Shown: positions 22,487 through 33,460 of the stretch, piece by piece
Layout of the letters: each line of letters starts with the position of its first letter
Numbering within the stretch: the first letter of the stretch is position 1
Assembly (NCBI GenBank): GCA_024734495.1
Contig: JALMQS010000612.1
Location: 1,255,979 to 1,319,978 of the forward strand
Origin: Forficula auricularia
Lineage: Eukaryota; Arthropoda; Insecta; Dermaptera; Forficulidae
Reading direction: 5' to 3'
Length of the DNA stretch: 64,000 nt
Notes under the pieces: model-generated
The model's input: the letters and a program-made list of their open reading frames with translations, nothing else
What the model was told of the DNA's origin: nothing
The model's database searches: none
Made by a program: the position numbers and the translations under genes

Positions 22487-23190
22487 TTAGTCGTGTATAA
22501 ATTTTAAGCCGATTGAAATAAAGGAAGAGGGTGTAAATTAGGAGTGTTGCAAAATAAATATTTTAATCTTTCATATCTTGTATACGGTCGCAGAGCGTTG
22601 GTATTTGAAACTTATGCTATCTAGAGGCTAGAAGAAGTACCTCAAGATTGGGTAAAATCGAAGAACCCCAAATACATAGGTATTTACTTGTAGATTTCTG
22701 GTATTTTGCAATTTCATCTTTTTTCTGGTTTTCTTTAAATGGCTTGGGTGAAACCCATATTGAAGTGAGTTGAATGAAAGAAATCGGTATGATGATTTCA
22801 AATAAGGGAAAAACTAATGTGAAAGTCGTGTGGTGCCCACACCAGTTGATTTAATATAAGGTATAAATTATTTTGAACAGTATTAAAACATATGAAAATA
22901 ATCTCTTAGTTAAAAGTTGTTCAATGGAAATTTTTACCGTCATGTTCATTTTTAATTTGATTTGATGTAACTAAATTTATATATTTCTGATTATAATAGA
23001 AAAGCTAAATTTCTTGATCTTGAGTCAAGTCCTCGTCATATTGTATATACATAAGGAGATATCAAGGAGAGTGACCTCTTCTTGATACTACTAAATCACT
23101 CTTCAATTAAATTCATAAAATATATTCTTCCTACATAAAAAAAAAATAATTAAAAAATATACAATTTTTTTTTAGAATTGTAAAGTAATT
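22487..23190. other. Right part of dispersed repeat, then unassigned DNA
   Basis: TTAGTCGTGTATAAATTTTA at 22487 continues the split ~425-bp repeat to about 22720. The remainder shows no gene; it may contain the last exon (EEYIL stop near 23110) of the candidate gene that follows. Confidence 0.45.
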
Positions 23191-23208
23191 CAGTATAATT
23201 CTACTTAC

Positions 23209-23967
23209 ATTTTTGTTTACTTTCACTATTTTATTTTTTAATGATTTTTAAGAAAATTATTATCATCAGTCATCTAATTAGACAATAAATAAATAAATAT
23301 GTAAATAAAAAATATTAGAAATAAATAGTAAACTTACATTTTTTTTAAAGATTAATATTTTATTTTCTATTGATTTTAAAGGCATTTTAATTTAATTATT
23401 ATTCTAAATTATCGGTTTAAATGAATAATGAAAAAAGTTAAAATAATAGAGAAGATCAACCTTTTATTGAATATCAAAATTTTATCTTCTATTGATTTCA
23501 TTTCCATTTTAATTGATTTGTTATTAACAGTCATCTGGATAAATAAATAATTTATTGAATTAACATTAAAAAAAAGATTAACAATTCATTTGAATAGATA
23601 AAGAAACTTACAATTTTATATAAAATTTCAAGTCTTTTTTCTAGATTACTCATAAATTGATTTATTTCTATTTTCTCGTTACAAATCTAAATAAATAAAT
23701 AAATGTGAAATTGATTATTGATTAATTGATTGAGTCATTACTTTTTATCTACAATAAATAGCTACATGCATTTAGAGTTAAACGTCCGATTCCTTGATTT
23801 ATCATATTTAGAATTTCAATTTGCTTTTCCACATTTTCTTCTGTCATTATAATAATCTTTAAATCAATATATAATTAATAATATTATAAACATTTAATTA
23901 TTACCATTTTAAATACCTGTAAATGATTAAATAATTTTTCACAAATTTGTCGAAAATTTGAATCCAT
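23209..23967 (-). CDS. Candidate small coiled-coil gene with repeated exons (unidentified)
   Basis: Minus-strand blocks with matching splice signals. Exon 1 23967-23917 (MDSNFRQICEKLFNHLQ, donor GTATTT). Exon 2 from 23856 (TTTAAAG acceptor; MTEENVEKQIEILNMINQ...), stop TAG at 23751-23749. Exon 3 23686-23612 (ICNEKIEINQFMSNLEKRLE..., donor GTAAGT). Exon 4 23534-23461 (MTVNNKSIKMEMKSIEDKI...). Exons 5 (23403-23338) and 6 (23273-23209) both have GTAAGT donors and resemble exon 4 (KSIENKILIFKK). Exons 1, 3 and 4 join in phase; exon 2 does not join to exon 3 cleanly and exon 6 contains stops. I do not recognise the protein; heptad-like spacing suggests coiled coil. It may be a short real gene, or a decaying one. 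Confidence 0.35.
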
Positions 23968-23999
23968 TTTTTAAAGAAGAAAAACTAACACAAGGCAAA

Positions 24000-24245
24000 A
24001 TAAATTTAGGAAGGGCGAGGCATTGGCCAAAGTGCAATGTCTAAATAAAAGCCTTTTACTAAGAAAGAAATATAAATATTTATGTCAATGCTTTTCCTAT
24101 TTTACATTTCATTTAATAAATATAAAAATGGCATTCGTCTTATTTTTGCTCGTTTAATAAGAGTAGATAAGATACACTGGCCTTTAGGGGATCCACCTTC
24201 TGGTGTATCTCCTTCTCACATCAATATCATTAAAAAAAATAAAAA
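24000..24245 (+). mobile_element. 3' end of another LINE family
   Basis: The last ~80 bp (GGGGATCCACCTTCTGGTG ... ATCAATATCATT then A-rich) recurs in reverse complement near 37935-38000, both ending in poly(A). This fits 5'-truncated non-LTR elements; no coding part remains. The first part of this interval is unassigned. Confidence 0.5.
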
Positions 24246-24444
24246 AAGATAATTTCTTTTTCATTTTTTTTATTTATTTATTTTTTTGTTAAAACCAAAT
24301 TTAGTAATAAGTTTTAATTCAATAGAATAGGGAAAGAGAGATCACAACCGAGTTAAGACCACCCGGAGAATAAGAGATGTTTTTACCTTGAGATTTCCAC
24401 CATCCCTAATTTGACCCACCCTTCCATTTTATCCTTCATTTTTA

Positions 24445-25166
24445 ACCGACTTCAAAAAAAGAGGAGGTTCTCTATTCGACTGAATTTTTTTTTTTTTTTT
24501 TTTTTTTTGTGCCTATGTTACCTCATATCTCCGCCAATTGTCAACCGATTTTGAAAATTTTTTTTGCATTGGGTCCAGTCTAGCTTCCGATTGGTCCCAT
24601 TTTTTTTCCGATTTTTTTTCATAGGTATTAGACCTTTTTTATTAGGTTTGTTTAGACCTAACCTCTTTGTTTATGAACCGATTTCGATGGTTCTTTTTTT
24701 ATCCGAAAGGGGGTGTCTTAGGGATGGTGTCATATTAATTTGGTCAAGTTCTGATGATATAATCACTATTAATAACATCACTAAAAGAGAAAAATAAAAA
24801 TTTTTTAAGAAAAAAATAAAAACCGACTTCAAAAAATTAAATGCAACAAATAAAATACACTAAAAGGTATAAAATAATTATTATCTTATTTAGTTACAAC
24901 TAAACGACGAAATATTAACGACGAAATTACTTTTTGAAGTTGGTGCCAAACATATACCTTTTATGAATCGCACTCGACGGATCTTACTTAGTATGTTTGG
25001 CGGGTACGCTCGCTTATAGGTATAGTTTGTTTGGCACCGACTTTAAAAGGTAATTTCGTGTTAATGTTTCGTCGTTTAGTTGTAACTAAGTGAGATAATA
25101 ATTATTTTATACCTTTTAGTGTATTTTATTTGTTGCATTTAATTTTTGAAGTCGGTTTTTATTTTT
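24445..25166. mobile_element. Foldback element bounded by ACCGACTTCAAAAA
   Basis: ACCGACTTCAAAAA occurs near 24446 and 24824 and its complement TTTTTGAAGTCGG near 25143. The right half is a strong inverted repeat: 24822-24980 pairs with 25020-25166 (ATGCAACAAATAAAATACAC and complement) around a short loop. A poly(T) run is at 24487-24509. Sequences beginning this way are common in arthropod genomes; class not assigned. Confidence 0.6.
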
Positions 25167-25452
25167 TTCTTAAAAATTTTTATCATTCCACAAAGTCACA
25201 ATAATCATTGTAATGTGATAAGAAAAAAATGAAACATTTTGTCATTTCTAGTCTACTCGCTGCCTTAGAAAAGAAACTGGATATTTTTATAAATAAAATT
25301 TCAATTAGAATTAAAATATAAATTCCTCAAATGAAATTCTATTTTATAATATTATATAAGAAAAGTGATGTGAAGATCTAGATTTATAAAATAAGATCGC
25401 TTTCTTTCTTATTTATAATTCTTTTGGTAGGTATGTATTATCGAGAGGCTAA

Positions 25453-25612
25453 GGGCCGGTTAGTGTCGCAGAGTAAATGCTTTTACCACTAACAAACGGT
25501 AGATGGTAAACTTAAAGTGCCTGGCATCTGATTGGCCATCCCAGTCCCTCCAATTACCATCTACCCTGTGTTAGTGGTAAAAAGCATTTACTTTGCGACA
25601 TTCAACCGTCCC
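25453..25612. mobile_element. PIF/Harbinger-like MITE (160 bp)
   Basis: Terminal inverted repeats of about 55 bp: GGGCCGGTTAGTGTCGCAGA at left, complement of GGGACGGTTGAATGTCGCAA at right, flanked by TAA at 25450-25452 and 25613-25615. The 3-bp TAA duplication and GGG ends fit PIF/Harbinger (Tourist-like). Centre of ~50 bp is unique. Confidence 0.8.
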
Positions 25613-25615
25613 TAA

Positions 25616-26114
25616 GACGTCTCTAGCCATAGGAGACTGTCAGAGGGAACCTCAAACATTTTTTATAGATATTTTTTCTATTTATAATCTTATACTAATA
25701 ATATATTATTTCACATAATCAATTTAATAGATTTATTTATACGATTATATAAATAACAAAATAAATAAATAAAATGATTATATTATATACTTACTAAAAG
25801 CGATGACCCTGGCTGGCCATAGGGACTCGCGCAACGGACCCAACCCACTGCACATCAAATCATTATATTACTATTGAATAAATAATTTTATTATGAAATA
25901 AATAAAATTTAAGTTAGATGATATCAATGTGATGCTCGGTAATGCGTGTGTTTGTTTTTGATTTAATCTACCATTTGTTTTATTTTGATTCAACCACCTG
26001 TTAATAATTAGTTTCATTAAAAAACTTATCAAAATTTTTTTTCCCAAAAGTGAGATCTGGTATTAAATCGATTCTTCCATGTCTTCTTCAATTGTTACTC
26101 TATCATTTTTTATA
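25616..26114. other. AT-rich stretch without gene
   Basis: No recognisable frame or inverted ends. A GC-richer patch lies near 25805-25850. Confidence 0.4.
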
Positions 26115-26700
26115 CTTTATCCAATGCGAAGCATGGGGAAAGTATTGTAATCGGTCTCGCGGCAGGCACGACTTCAAAGGGTCCTCAGGTAAAGACTACG
26201 GAACCCATGGACTCAATTAAAGTCACAAATTGTAGTATTCAATTAGGTTGAATTTTAGCACGTGACGGTTTTGCCAAAAATTACACGGAGTCTAGTCGAG
26301 AGGCCAAAAAGTGCGATTTTTTCATTTAGTGCGTGCGGATGTATGTGTGTATGTATGTATGTATGGATGGATGGATGTATGGATGTTACCGTTTTTTTGG
26401 CCTACGATTTTTTCCACACCATAGCACCGATTGAAATGAAATTGAAAACCTACCATTAGTTGAACAAAATGAAGTGATTAGTTTTTGGTACATATCGGCC
26501 CACAAACATTAGTACTTTATTTCAGTACTTTTTTAGTTTTTTCTAAATATCTTGAAAATGACTCAACCAATTTTGATGAAATTTAATATCCTAAATAAGT
26601 AACTGGGGGACCACAAAAAGGTTGAATACATTTTTTAGTAAAATTATATTTTAAAGTACTTTACTCTCGATTAAGATAGTACTTTTTTTAAATTCTTTAA
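26115..26700 (+). repeat. Dispersed repeat family T, copy A
   Basis: Begins ACTTTATCCAATGCGAAGCA and shares several hundred bp with 28359-29095, including GGGTCCTCAGGTAAAGACTA and a variable (TGTA/TGGA)n block at 26340-26385. A weaker relative begins near 43680. No coding potential; autonomous parent unknown. Confidence 0.7.
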
Positions 26701-26984
26701 AAGTTATTCATTTGATCGTTTTATATATAGCTCATTTAACCTAACTTAAGTAAGAGTGGATAGGCTTTCTCTGTGAAATTCTAAAAATTTGGGAGGAAAT
26801 TTTATAAGTAACCATAGCAACATCGTTGTTTTCTTATCCGTTACCTTTGCTGAGACATAGAGGAATCGACTTTTTTTTTTTTTTTTTTTTTTGCTTTTCG
26901 ACCTTTCTAGCCATAAGCCTAATTACGATACTAGTTATATTTTTTTTTAAATTTGTCTCTACCCCCGAGGGTCAGATTTTAGCT

Positions 26985-27190
26985 CAATCTTGAGTAAGAG
27001 TGTGATAAGAGAATGCTTGGTGGCCCTCTCCACAGATGAGAGCCATATTCGAGACAGGGACGAATTTGAGCCTTATACAGTGTAAGAAGTTGACTGGGAG
27101 TATAATAGCCTCTATACCTAAATAGAAGACCAAGCTTGCGCGCTGCAGATTTAGCAGTGGTTGAGATATGGACATTCCAAGAAAGGCAGA
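26985..27190 (-). mobile_element. CR1/Jockey-type LINE copy L4, internal fragment
   Basis: Minus strand encodes remnants of the L1 protein region (LSWN..IS, 'KSAARK', 'LYKAQI..CLEY.SHLW'), with frameshifts. Both ends truncated. Confidence 0.7.
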
Positions 27191-27234
27191 CCCTAAAATA
27201 ACCCTAGATTGAAATTTTATCACTGAATTCCAGT

Positions 27235-27381
27235 GAATTCCTGGGGTGGGGGTGCAGTGGTGGGAGCGAAGTTCGTGGTTTCGGGGGGGGGGGATCCAGG
27301 GGGCGTGTACTATATATTTGTATTTTTTTTAATTTGGTTACGGTGCGGTGCTTTGCTCAGTGGCTCCAGGTACTATATATA
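27235..27381 (+). repeat. G-rich Helitron-like 3' fragment
   Basis: GGGTGGGGGTGCAGTGGTGG and the end GTGGCTCCAGGTACTATATA match 40410-40650, which ends in the hairpin ACCGAGCATCGCTCGGT plus CCTCCAGGTACTA. Here the hairpin is decayed. Confidence 0.45.
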
Positions 27382-27919
27382 CCGGGTGGTGACTTGGCAG
27401 AGGCAGCATAGCGATTACAATGTTAATTTTTGAATGTGCATTTATTTGCTCCCCTAATTATTTTAGAGTTAAAGTTCTTATAGGTTTTTTGTAGAGAAAA
27501 AAATACTGAATCCGAACATATTTTTGTTTTCAAATTTTGAAATTTCAGAACCGTAATAATCAACATTATAAATAATTGTATTTTTACAAAAATCACTGAG
27601 GCCATGGAATTATTAAAACAAACAAGGCATTTTCATTTGTTGTTTCTATTTGACGTTTGTTATATTTGAACTTTTTAAAATCAGTTCTTATTAGAATTTA
27701 TTGATTACCATAATGAGAAACTCGTTAAATTTGAATGGGCTGAGTTTTGTATTCGTCATTGATAAATAAAAATAGTAGATTCGACGAAGTTTAGAACGAG
27801 CTTTTATATTTTCACAAAAATAATCAACGAAATTATAAGTAATATTTTTAAACGTAAACAAAAGATTAGTAAGGTAAACAGAATTTAATTCTAATTAAGT
27901 TTATTATTTAATTTCTTAA

Positions 27920-28279
27920 TTAAGGATCTTCCGTTACTGCAGCCAAAACATTGAAGGTGTTCTCATTTTCCTCGTTTTCACGTAAATTCTGTGCGTCTTT
28001 ATTACACTTACAATTATTTAGTACAGTGCCTGTAGTTTCAAATTTTTGAACTATTCTGTCAACCGTTGTACCAGCTGGAATTGGCCGATTCAGATATTTA
28101 ACGCTAAACAAGGAATTCACTTGCCGAGCACTATTTCCAGCATAAAAATACTTAATTATTTCAACTTTTTCTTGTAATGAACACATTGTAATAAGAACTG
28201 ACTTTAAAAAGTTAAGTTTTGTTTTATAATCATAGATTTGTTCACCAGTATGAATCCATTTTGAGACTAGTATAAACAA
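27920..28279 (-). pseudogene. DUF4817-type transposase N-terminus of M2
   Basis: Minus-strand frame of 119 codons with 'SLQEKVEIIKYFYAGNSARQ', 'RPIPAGTTVDRIVQKFETTG', then a short polar tail (NENTFNVLAAVTEDP). This is the helix-turn-helix, DNA-binding part of arthropod mariner/Tc-like transposases; the usual continuation into a DDE catalytic domain is missing because the frame starts the catalytic linker and then meets non-coding DNA. It lies 260 bp inside the left inverted repeat, as expected for the transposase. Confidence 0.7.
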
Positions 28280-28358
28280 TAAAACTTAAACAATCGATAA
28301 CAATAAAAGTTTTGAATTTAAATTTTTTAAATAAATATCTACATTTTTAAAATCGTTT

Positions 28359-29095
28359 TTACTTTATCCAATGCAAAGCATGGGTAAAGTATTGTAATCG
28401 CTCTCGGGGCAAGCGTGGCTTCAAAGGGTCCTCAGGTAAAGACTACGGAACCCATGGACTCAATTAAAGTCACAAATTGTAGTATTCAATTAGGTTGAAT
28501 TTTAGCACGTGACGGTTTTGCCAAAAATTACATGGGGTCTCGTCGAGAGGCCAAAAAGTGCCATTTTTTCATTTAGTGCGTGCGGATGGATGGATTGATG
28601 GATGGATGGATGTATGGATGTATGTTATCGTTTTTTTGGCCCACGATTTTGTCCACAGCGTTGCACCGATTGAAATGAAATTGAAAACCTAGCATTCTTT
28701 TAACAAAATGAAGCGCTGATTAGTTTTTGGTACATATCGACCCACAAACATTAGTACTTTATTTCAGTACTTTTTTAGTTTTTTCTAAATATCTTGAAAA
28801 TGACTTAACCAATTTTGATGAAATTTAATATCCTAATTAAGTACCTTGGGAACCACAAAAAAGGATAAATAAAGTTTTTAGTAAAATTATATTTTAAAGT
28901 ACTTTACTCTAGAGTAAGAGAGTACTTTTTTAATTTTTTAAATTCTTTAAAATTTATTCATTTGAACCTTTTAATATAGCTCATTTAGCCTTGCTTAAAT
29001 AAGAATGGATAGGCTTCTCTCTGTGAAATGCTAAAAATTTGGGAGGAAATTTTATAAGTAACCATAGCAACTGCGTTGTTTTCTTATCCCTTACC
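28359..29095 (+). repeat. Dispersed repeat family T, copy B
   Basis: Homologous to 26115-26700 over most of its length, with its own (TGGA/TGTA)n block at 28582-28625. It lies inside element M2 and runs into the 119-bp array. Confidence 0.7.
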
Positions 29096-29101
29096 TTTGC
29101 A

Positions 29102-29880
29102 GAAGACATAGAGGAATCGACTTTAAACCAAAAATAGCGATTGATTCTCATAAAATACTTGAGGAATAACCATTCTATATTGGATTTTTGACGTTTCGGT
29201 TTTTATTGGTAACCATTGCTGAAGACATAGAGGAATCGACTTTAAACCAAAAATAGCGATTGATTCTCATCAAATACTTGAGAAATAACCATTCTATATT
29301 GGATTTTTGACGTTTCGGTTTTTATTGGTAACCATTGCTGAAGACATAGAGGAATCGACTTTAAACCAAAAATAGCGATTGATTCTCATCTAGTACTTGA
29401 GGAATAACCATTCAATATTGGATTTTTGACGTTTCGATTATTATTGGTAACCATTGCTGAAGACATGGAGGAATCGACTTTAAACCAATAATAGCGATTG
29501 ATTCTCATCAAATACTTGAGTAATAACCATTCTATATTGGATTTTTGACGTTTCGGTTTTTATTGGTAACCATTGCTGAAGACATAGAGGTATCGACTTT
29601 AAACCAAAAATAGCGATTGATTCTCATCTAGTACATGAGGAATAACCATTCTATATTGGATTTTTGACGTTTCGGTTTTTATTGGTAACCATTGCTGAAG
29701 ACATGGAGGAATCGACTTAAAATCAAAAATAGCCATCGATTCTCATCTAATACTTGAGGAATAACAATTCTACATTAGGTTTTGACGTTTCGATTATTAT
29801 TGGTAACCATTGCTGAGGACATGGAGGAATCGACTTAAAATTGATTTTAAGTCGATTCCTCCATGTCTTCAGCAATGGTT
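29102..29880. repeat. 119-bp tandem repeat array
   Basis: GAAGACATAGAGGAATCGAC recurs at 29102, 29221, 29340, 29459, 29578, 29697 and 29815 (variants GAAGACATGG, GAGGACATGG), a steady 118-119 bp spacing. At about 29840-29935 a copy follows in inverted orientation, making a hairpin at the array end. A diverged two-unit relative is at 60112-60280. Confidence 0.85.
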
Positions 29881-30524
29881 ACAATAATAACCGAAATGTC
29901 AAAAATCAAATGTAGAATGGTTATTCCTCGACTATTAAATGAGGATTATTTTTGAATTAATGTCAATATGAACTACAAATTGCAAGTGATATCTGATTAA
30001 TAATAAAGGAACAAACATATTAATATTTCAAATGAATTTGGATAAAGTTTAGCAACGATCCGTTGCAGTTTATTTTGGACTTTAAATTATGAATTAGACA
30101 AAATCTGTATATTTATCTTTTAGAATTTTGATTCTCCTCAGTTTTTTGTATTCTAATTATGCTCTAAAATAATCACTAAAGACATCACTATTAAACATCA
30201 AATAGAAACAACAAAATGAAAATGCCTTGTTTGTTTTAATAGTTCCATGGCCTCAGTGATTTTTGTAAAAATACAATTATTTATAATGTTGATTATTACG
30301 GTTCTGAAATTTCAAAATTTGAAAACAAAAATATGTTCGGATTCGGTATTTTTTTCTCTACAAAAAACCTATAAGAACTTTAACTCTAAAATAATTAGGG
30401 GAGCAAATAAATGCACATTCAAAAATTAACATTGTAATCGCTATGCTGCTTCGGCCAAGTCACCACCCTGTATATACAAGAATTGCTCATTTAATAATAA
30501 AAGATATATTAAAGTCGGATTGCC

Positions 30525-31030
30525 GCGAGTCGGGATTGAACCCGGGCTAGCTTGATTACGAGGCATAATAATAAATAAATAAATTTTATTGAACCAATTA
30601 TTTTACATGAATTAATGTATACTAGTAAATTGTATTTGAGCTACGAGATACTTCCCCACCATCGACTGTTCTTGATCTTTTCGGGCTTGCGATAATGTTT
30701 TTAGTCCGTGTTTTTAACAAGAGGAAAAAGTGACGAAATCAAAAACCTCTTTGCCGATTAGGAGGCATTTTTTTTTTATAAATTTTATTAAACCAATTAT
30801 TTTACATTAATTAATGTATACATTGTATTTTTTGCTTCGATTCCGGAGATTACTTCTCCACCATCGAGTGTCCTTATTCATCTTTAGTCCTTGTTTTTAA
30901 TAAGAGGAAAAATCTAATTAGATAAAAAAACCTCTTTTCCGATAATTATTTCAATTCCATTATTCCCCAATCAAGTCGATTGGTCTTTCCCCCCGCTCCA
31001 TAATCCTTTTCGATTAGGAGGCATGTACCC
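30525..31030 (-). mobile_element. tRNA-like segment followed by a tandem duplication
   Basis: Minus strand at 30542-30532 has GGTTCAATCCC, a good pol III B box, in CCCGGGTTCAATCCCGACTC. Downstream (30560-31030) two ~230-bp units repeat (AATTTTATT..ACCAATTATTTTACAT, ACTTC.CCACCATCGA.TG, CTTTAGTCC). Probably a tRNA-derived SINE or relic; no A box identified. Confidence 0.45.
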
Positions 31031-31561
31031 CTAATTTTAATATATAATAATATTTGTAATGATTTATTAGTGGGATTTGAAATTTAAAACCCAATTAATT
31101 ATTAAAAAGAAATTGAGTAAAAATGTAATTATACATTTTTATCGAGACAACTACCTGTGAATAATTATTTCAATTAACAAAAAACCCATTAAAAAAAAAC
31201 TTATTCGAAGATGAGAACATGACAGATCGAATTGTCAACCCAAAAACGCCATAACCCAAATCTTTAAAGCCGTTTTCGTTCAAAATTTCAGTAATAAAAT
31301 TAAAATATAATAAAAATCAAATATAATAAAAATATATTTACTAATAAAATGTATAATAAACATAAAATTTAAAATTTTATTAATTTTAAAATGATTTTTA
31401 ACATTTACCCCTGCGGATGCAGCTCCGCCACCAGAGCGTTCTATTTGAATGCATATCTTACCATTCTGCAGGCGTCTCTTGAATCTTTTCAATCAGTCTA
31501 GCGTACACAGACGATCGATATAAGATAATATTTAATCAAAGTTTTAAAATTTGGCGTAAAA
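31031..31561. other. AT-rich stretch without gene
   Basis: Only a short meaningless minus-strand frame near 31280-31492. No repeats with clear partners. Confidence 0.4.
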
Positions 31562-31986
31562 TTAGTTAAAGCTGTCTCGCAGAAATTCTATAAGATTTTG
31601 ATTGGTCAACTCTAAATGATGTTTGAACTTCACGAACGTCATTGTGGAGTACAAAGATTCACAGCAATATGTTGTATCAAAAATCGAAAATAGAAGACAA
31701 TCAGCTTTCTTTAAGTTTGGATATTTTGATTCAGTCACTAGCTTCCAAAATTCAATCATAGAAGAAGCTTTGTGCAGCATTTTCAAATCCCTGATCCTCT
31801 TTCATTTCTAATAACTCCAATTCCCCAGCCGCTTTTTCACTAAGTATTATTTTGGAAATTGGAAATCTATATTCAATAATGTCACAAATAAATGGGTTCA
31901 CAACAAATGCAAATATAAATTTCAAACTTTTCAAATCTTCAAGCCTATATTTAAAATTTGTTTGTAATTCTTTCAATTTTTTTTAT
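31562..31986 (-). pseudogene. hAT transposase C-terminus (frameshifted)
   Basis: Two overlapping minus-strand frames form one protein region: 'KYRLEDLKSLKFIFAFVVNP..CDI' upstream, then 'SSMIEFWKLVTESKYPNLKK', 'LLFSIFDTTYCCESLYSTM' and 'KHHLELTNQNLIEFLRDS'. The last part is the hAT C-terminal dimerisation region (W..V...YP.L...A...L.IF.TTY.CES.FS.M). One frameshift near 31760; no catalytic domain left. Confidence 0.75.
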
Positions 31987-32175
31987 ATTCATCTAACTTT
32001 TCTTCTTTAATATTAATTACTTTACAAAAATAAAAACTAAAATTTTGATGGGAGCTGCACTCAACGAAGTTTTACTATTGAAAAAAAAATTATTCAATTT
32101 GAATATATTTAAATACGCGATCATATAATATAATAAATAAATAAAATAATTAAAATATAAAATTATATTATATAC

Positions 32176-32582
32176 TGTTAGGGCGCTCGTGAGTGCTGAG
32201 TGCTGTGTGGTGCGTGTCCGCGCCCCCCACCAAGTTTATGGGGTCCTAACAATGTTGCGTGTGTGCTGGGGCGTTAGCTGCTGCCCTCATGGCGAGCCGG
32301 GCTGGGCGCCATCCGCTTTGTTAGCGGGGGAGGGGCTACTAGTTGGCGGTTGGCCCCTCCTTCCAATCGAATCGATTGATGCGATTGATTCCATGCGATC
32401 GATGATTCGATGATCGATGCTCGATGCGATTCGATGGATTCGATGCTCAGCCGAGATCGAGTTGCTTCACTTATAGCATGACTGATATATTATCAGTCAT
32501 GCAAAAGTGTCGCACGATCTGACTGAGTCATCTAGCGGCCGTGTCTAAAGGCTCGTCGCCAAAGCAACAGCGGGCCGCTACA
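32176..32582. mobile_element. Solo LTR
   Basis: 407 bp starting TGTTAGGGCGCTCG and ending GGGCCGCTACA, flanked by TATAC at 32171-32175 and 32583-32587 (perfect 5-bp duplication). Much more GC-rich than its surroundings. Internal features: a run of ATCGATT/GATGCGATT-like motifs near 32358-32445 and a palindrome GCATGACTGATATATTATCA near 32477. TG..CA ends and 5-bp duplication fit a Gypsy or BEL/Pao solo LTR; family not assigned. No internal region present. Confidence 0.82.
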
Positions 32583-32689
32583 TATACCTACATACAGAAC
32601 CGGGTCTGGCAATCCGGCAATATGGTTTCCTGCCATGGACAAAGAAATTATTTTATTGTTAATATTGAATAGATAATTTTATTATAAAA

Positions 32690-32844
32690 CTAGCTGCAAG
32701 GCTCGCCTTCGGCGGCCCTCTTGCAGCCAGGGGGCTCGCCCCCTGGACCCACACCCCTCGAACCCCCCCCCCCCCGAAACCCACACAGAACCCCCACCCA
32801 CACCACAACCCCAATGTACAGACAAAACCTTAAATATATATAGA
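32690..32844 (-). mobile_element. Helitron family A, minimal 155-bp copy
   Basis: Minus strand starts TCTATATATATTTAAGG at 32844 and ends with the hairpin and GCAGCTAG at 32690, inserted between A32689 and T32845. Nearly the whole interior is a C-rich low-complexity block on the plus strand. Confidence 0.85.
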
Positions 32845-33460
32845 TAATTTCATTTAAATTGGTAACCTGGACGACTGTTTTTGTTGGGGGATGGACATAG
32901 ATTCATAGATGCACAAATGCCTTTTAGTACTATGTGATATAAGTAGGTAGGTACAGATACAGAGAGAAATGCCCTTTAGAACCCCTGGACCCCCACATCC
33001 CTGACTCCCCACGCCCTGGACCCTACCTTCAACAAAAATAGATATATATATACAGGCACATATGCCCTTTAGTAGCGCACTGGATATAGATACAGACACA
33101 GAAAGAAATACCCTTTAGTACCTGCCACCCCCTCCCCCATGGGGGACGGGCATAGGTAGGTACAGAGACAGGCACAAATACGCTTTAGTAGTATAAGATA
33201 ATTAAAAGTGTAAAGAAAACTTAAGTTAAAAATAATTCATAATCATTAATTTATATTATATAAGTAATGATTTTGATTGTTTTATTTGAATATACCATAT
33301 TTAGAGGAGAATTTTCAAGGGAGCAACGAGAAATATTGGTCTGGGCTTCAATGATCGAAAATACCTAGGTATATGATAACTGTCTACAGGTTTTGTAGAT
33401 CTCAATTATAATTCATATCTGATATTTCTAATAAAAACATTATTGAATTAGAGCAACCGA
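32845..33460. other. Stretch with imperfect low-copy repeats
   Basis: Between 32910 and 33190 a motif (ACAGA..CA.AGAAAT.CCCTTTAGTA) is repeated about four times. No gene. Confidence 0.4.

Larger units (their letters stand above)
27382..30470. mobile_element. Mariner-type element M2 with ~275-bp inverted repeats
   Basis: 3089 bp bounded by TA (27380-27381; 30471-30472). Left end CCGGGTGGTGACTTGG, right end complement of CAGGGTGGTGACTTGG; the inverted repeats run to about 27656 and 30198. A transposase N-terminus lies at 27920-28279 on the minus strand. The interior also holds family T repeat copy B (28359-29095) and a 119-bp tandem array, so the element was invaded or captured them. Confidence 0.82.

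Noticed and set aside
27423..27605. 60-codon frame identical to one at 30247-30429
   Set aside because: The identity arises because both lie in the inverted repeats of element M2; no sign that it is a gene.
29102..29880. CRISPR-like array with 119-bp period
   Set aside because: Whole units are near-identical with no unique spacers; it is a plain tandem repeat.
30525..30570. Functional tRNA gene
   Set aside because: Only a B box and part of a T arm; no A box or closing acceptor stem on either strand.
32189..32413. Cys/Trp-rich 74-codon frame
   Set aside because: Lies wholly inside the solo LTR; GC content explains the openness.
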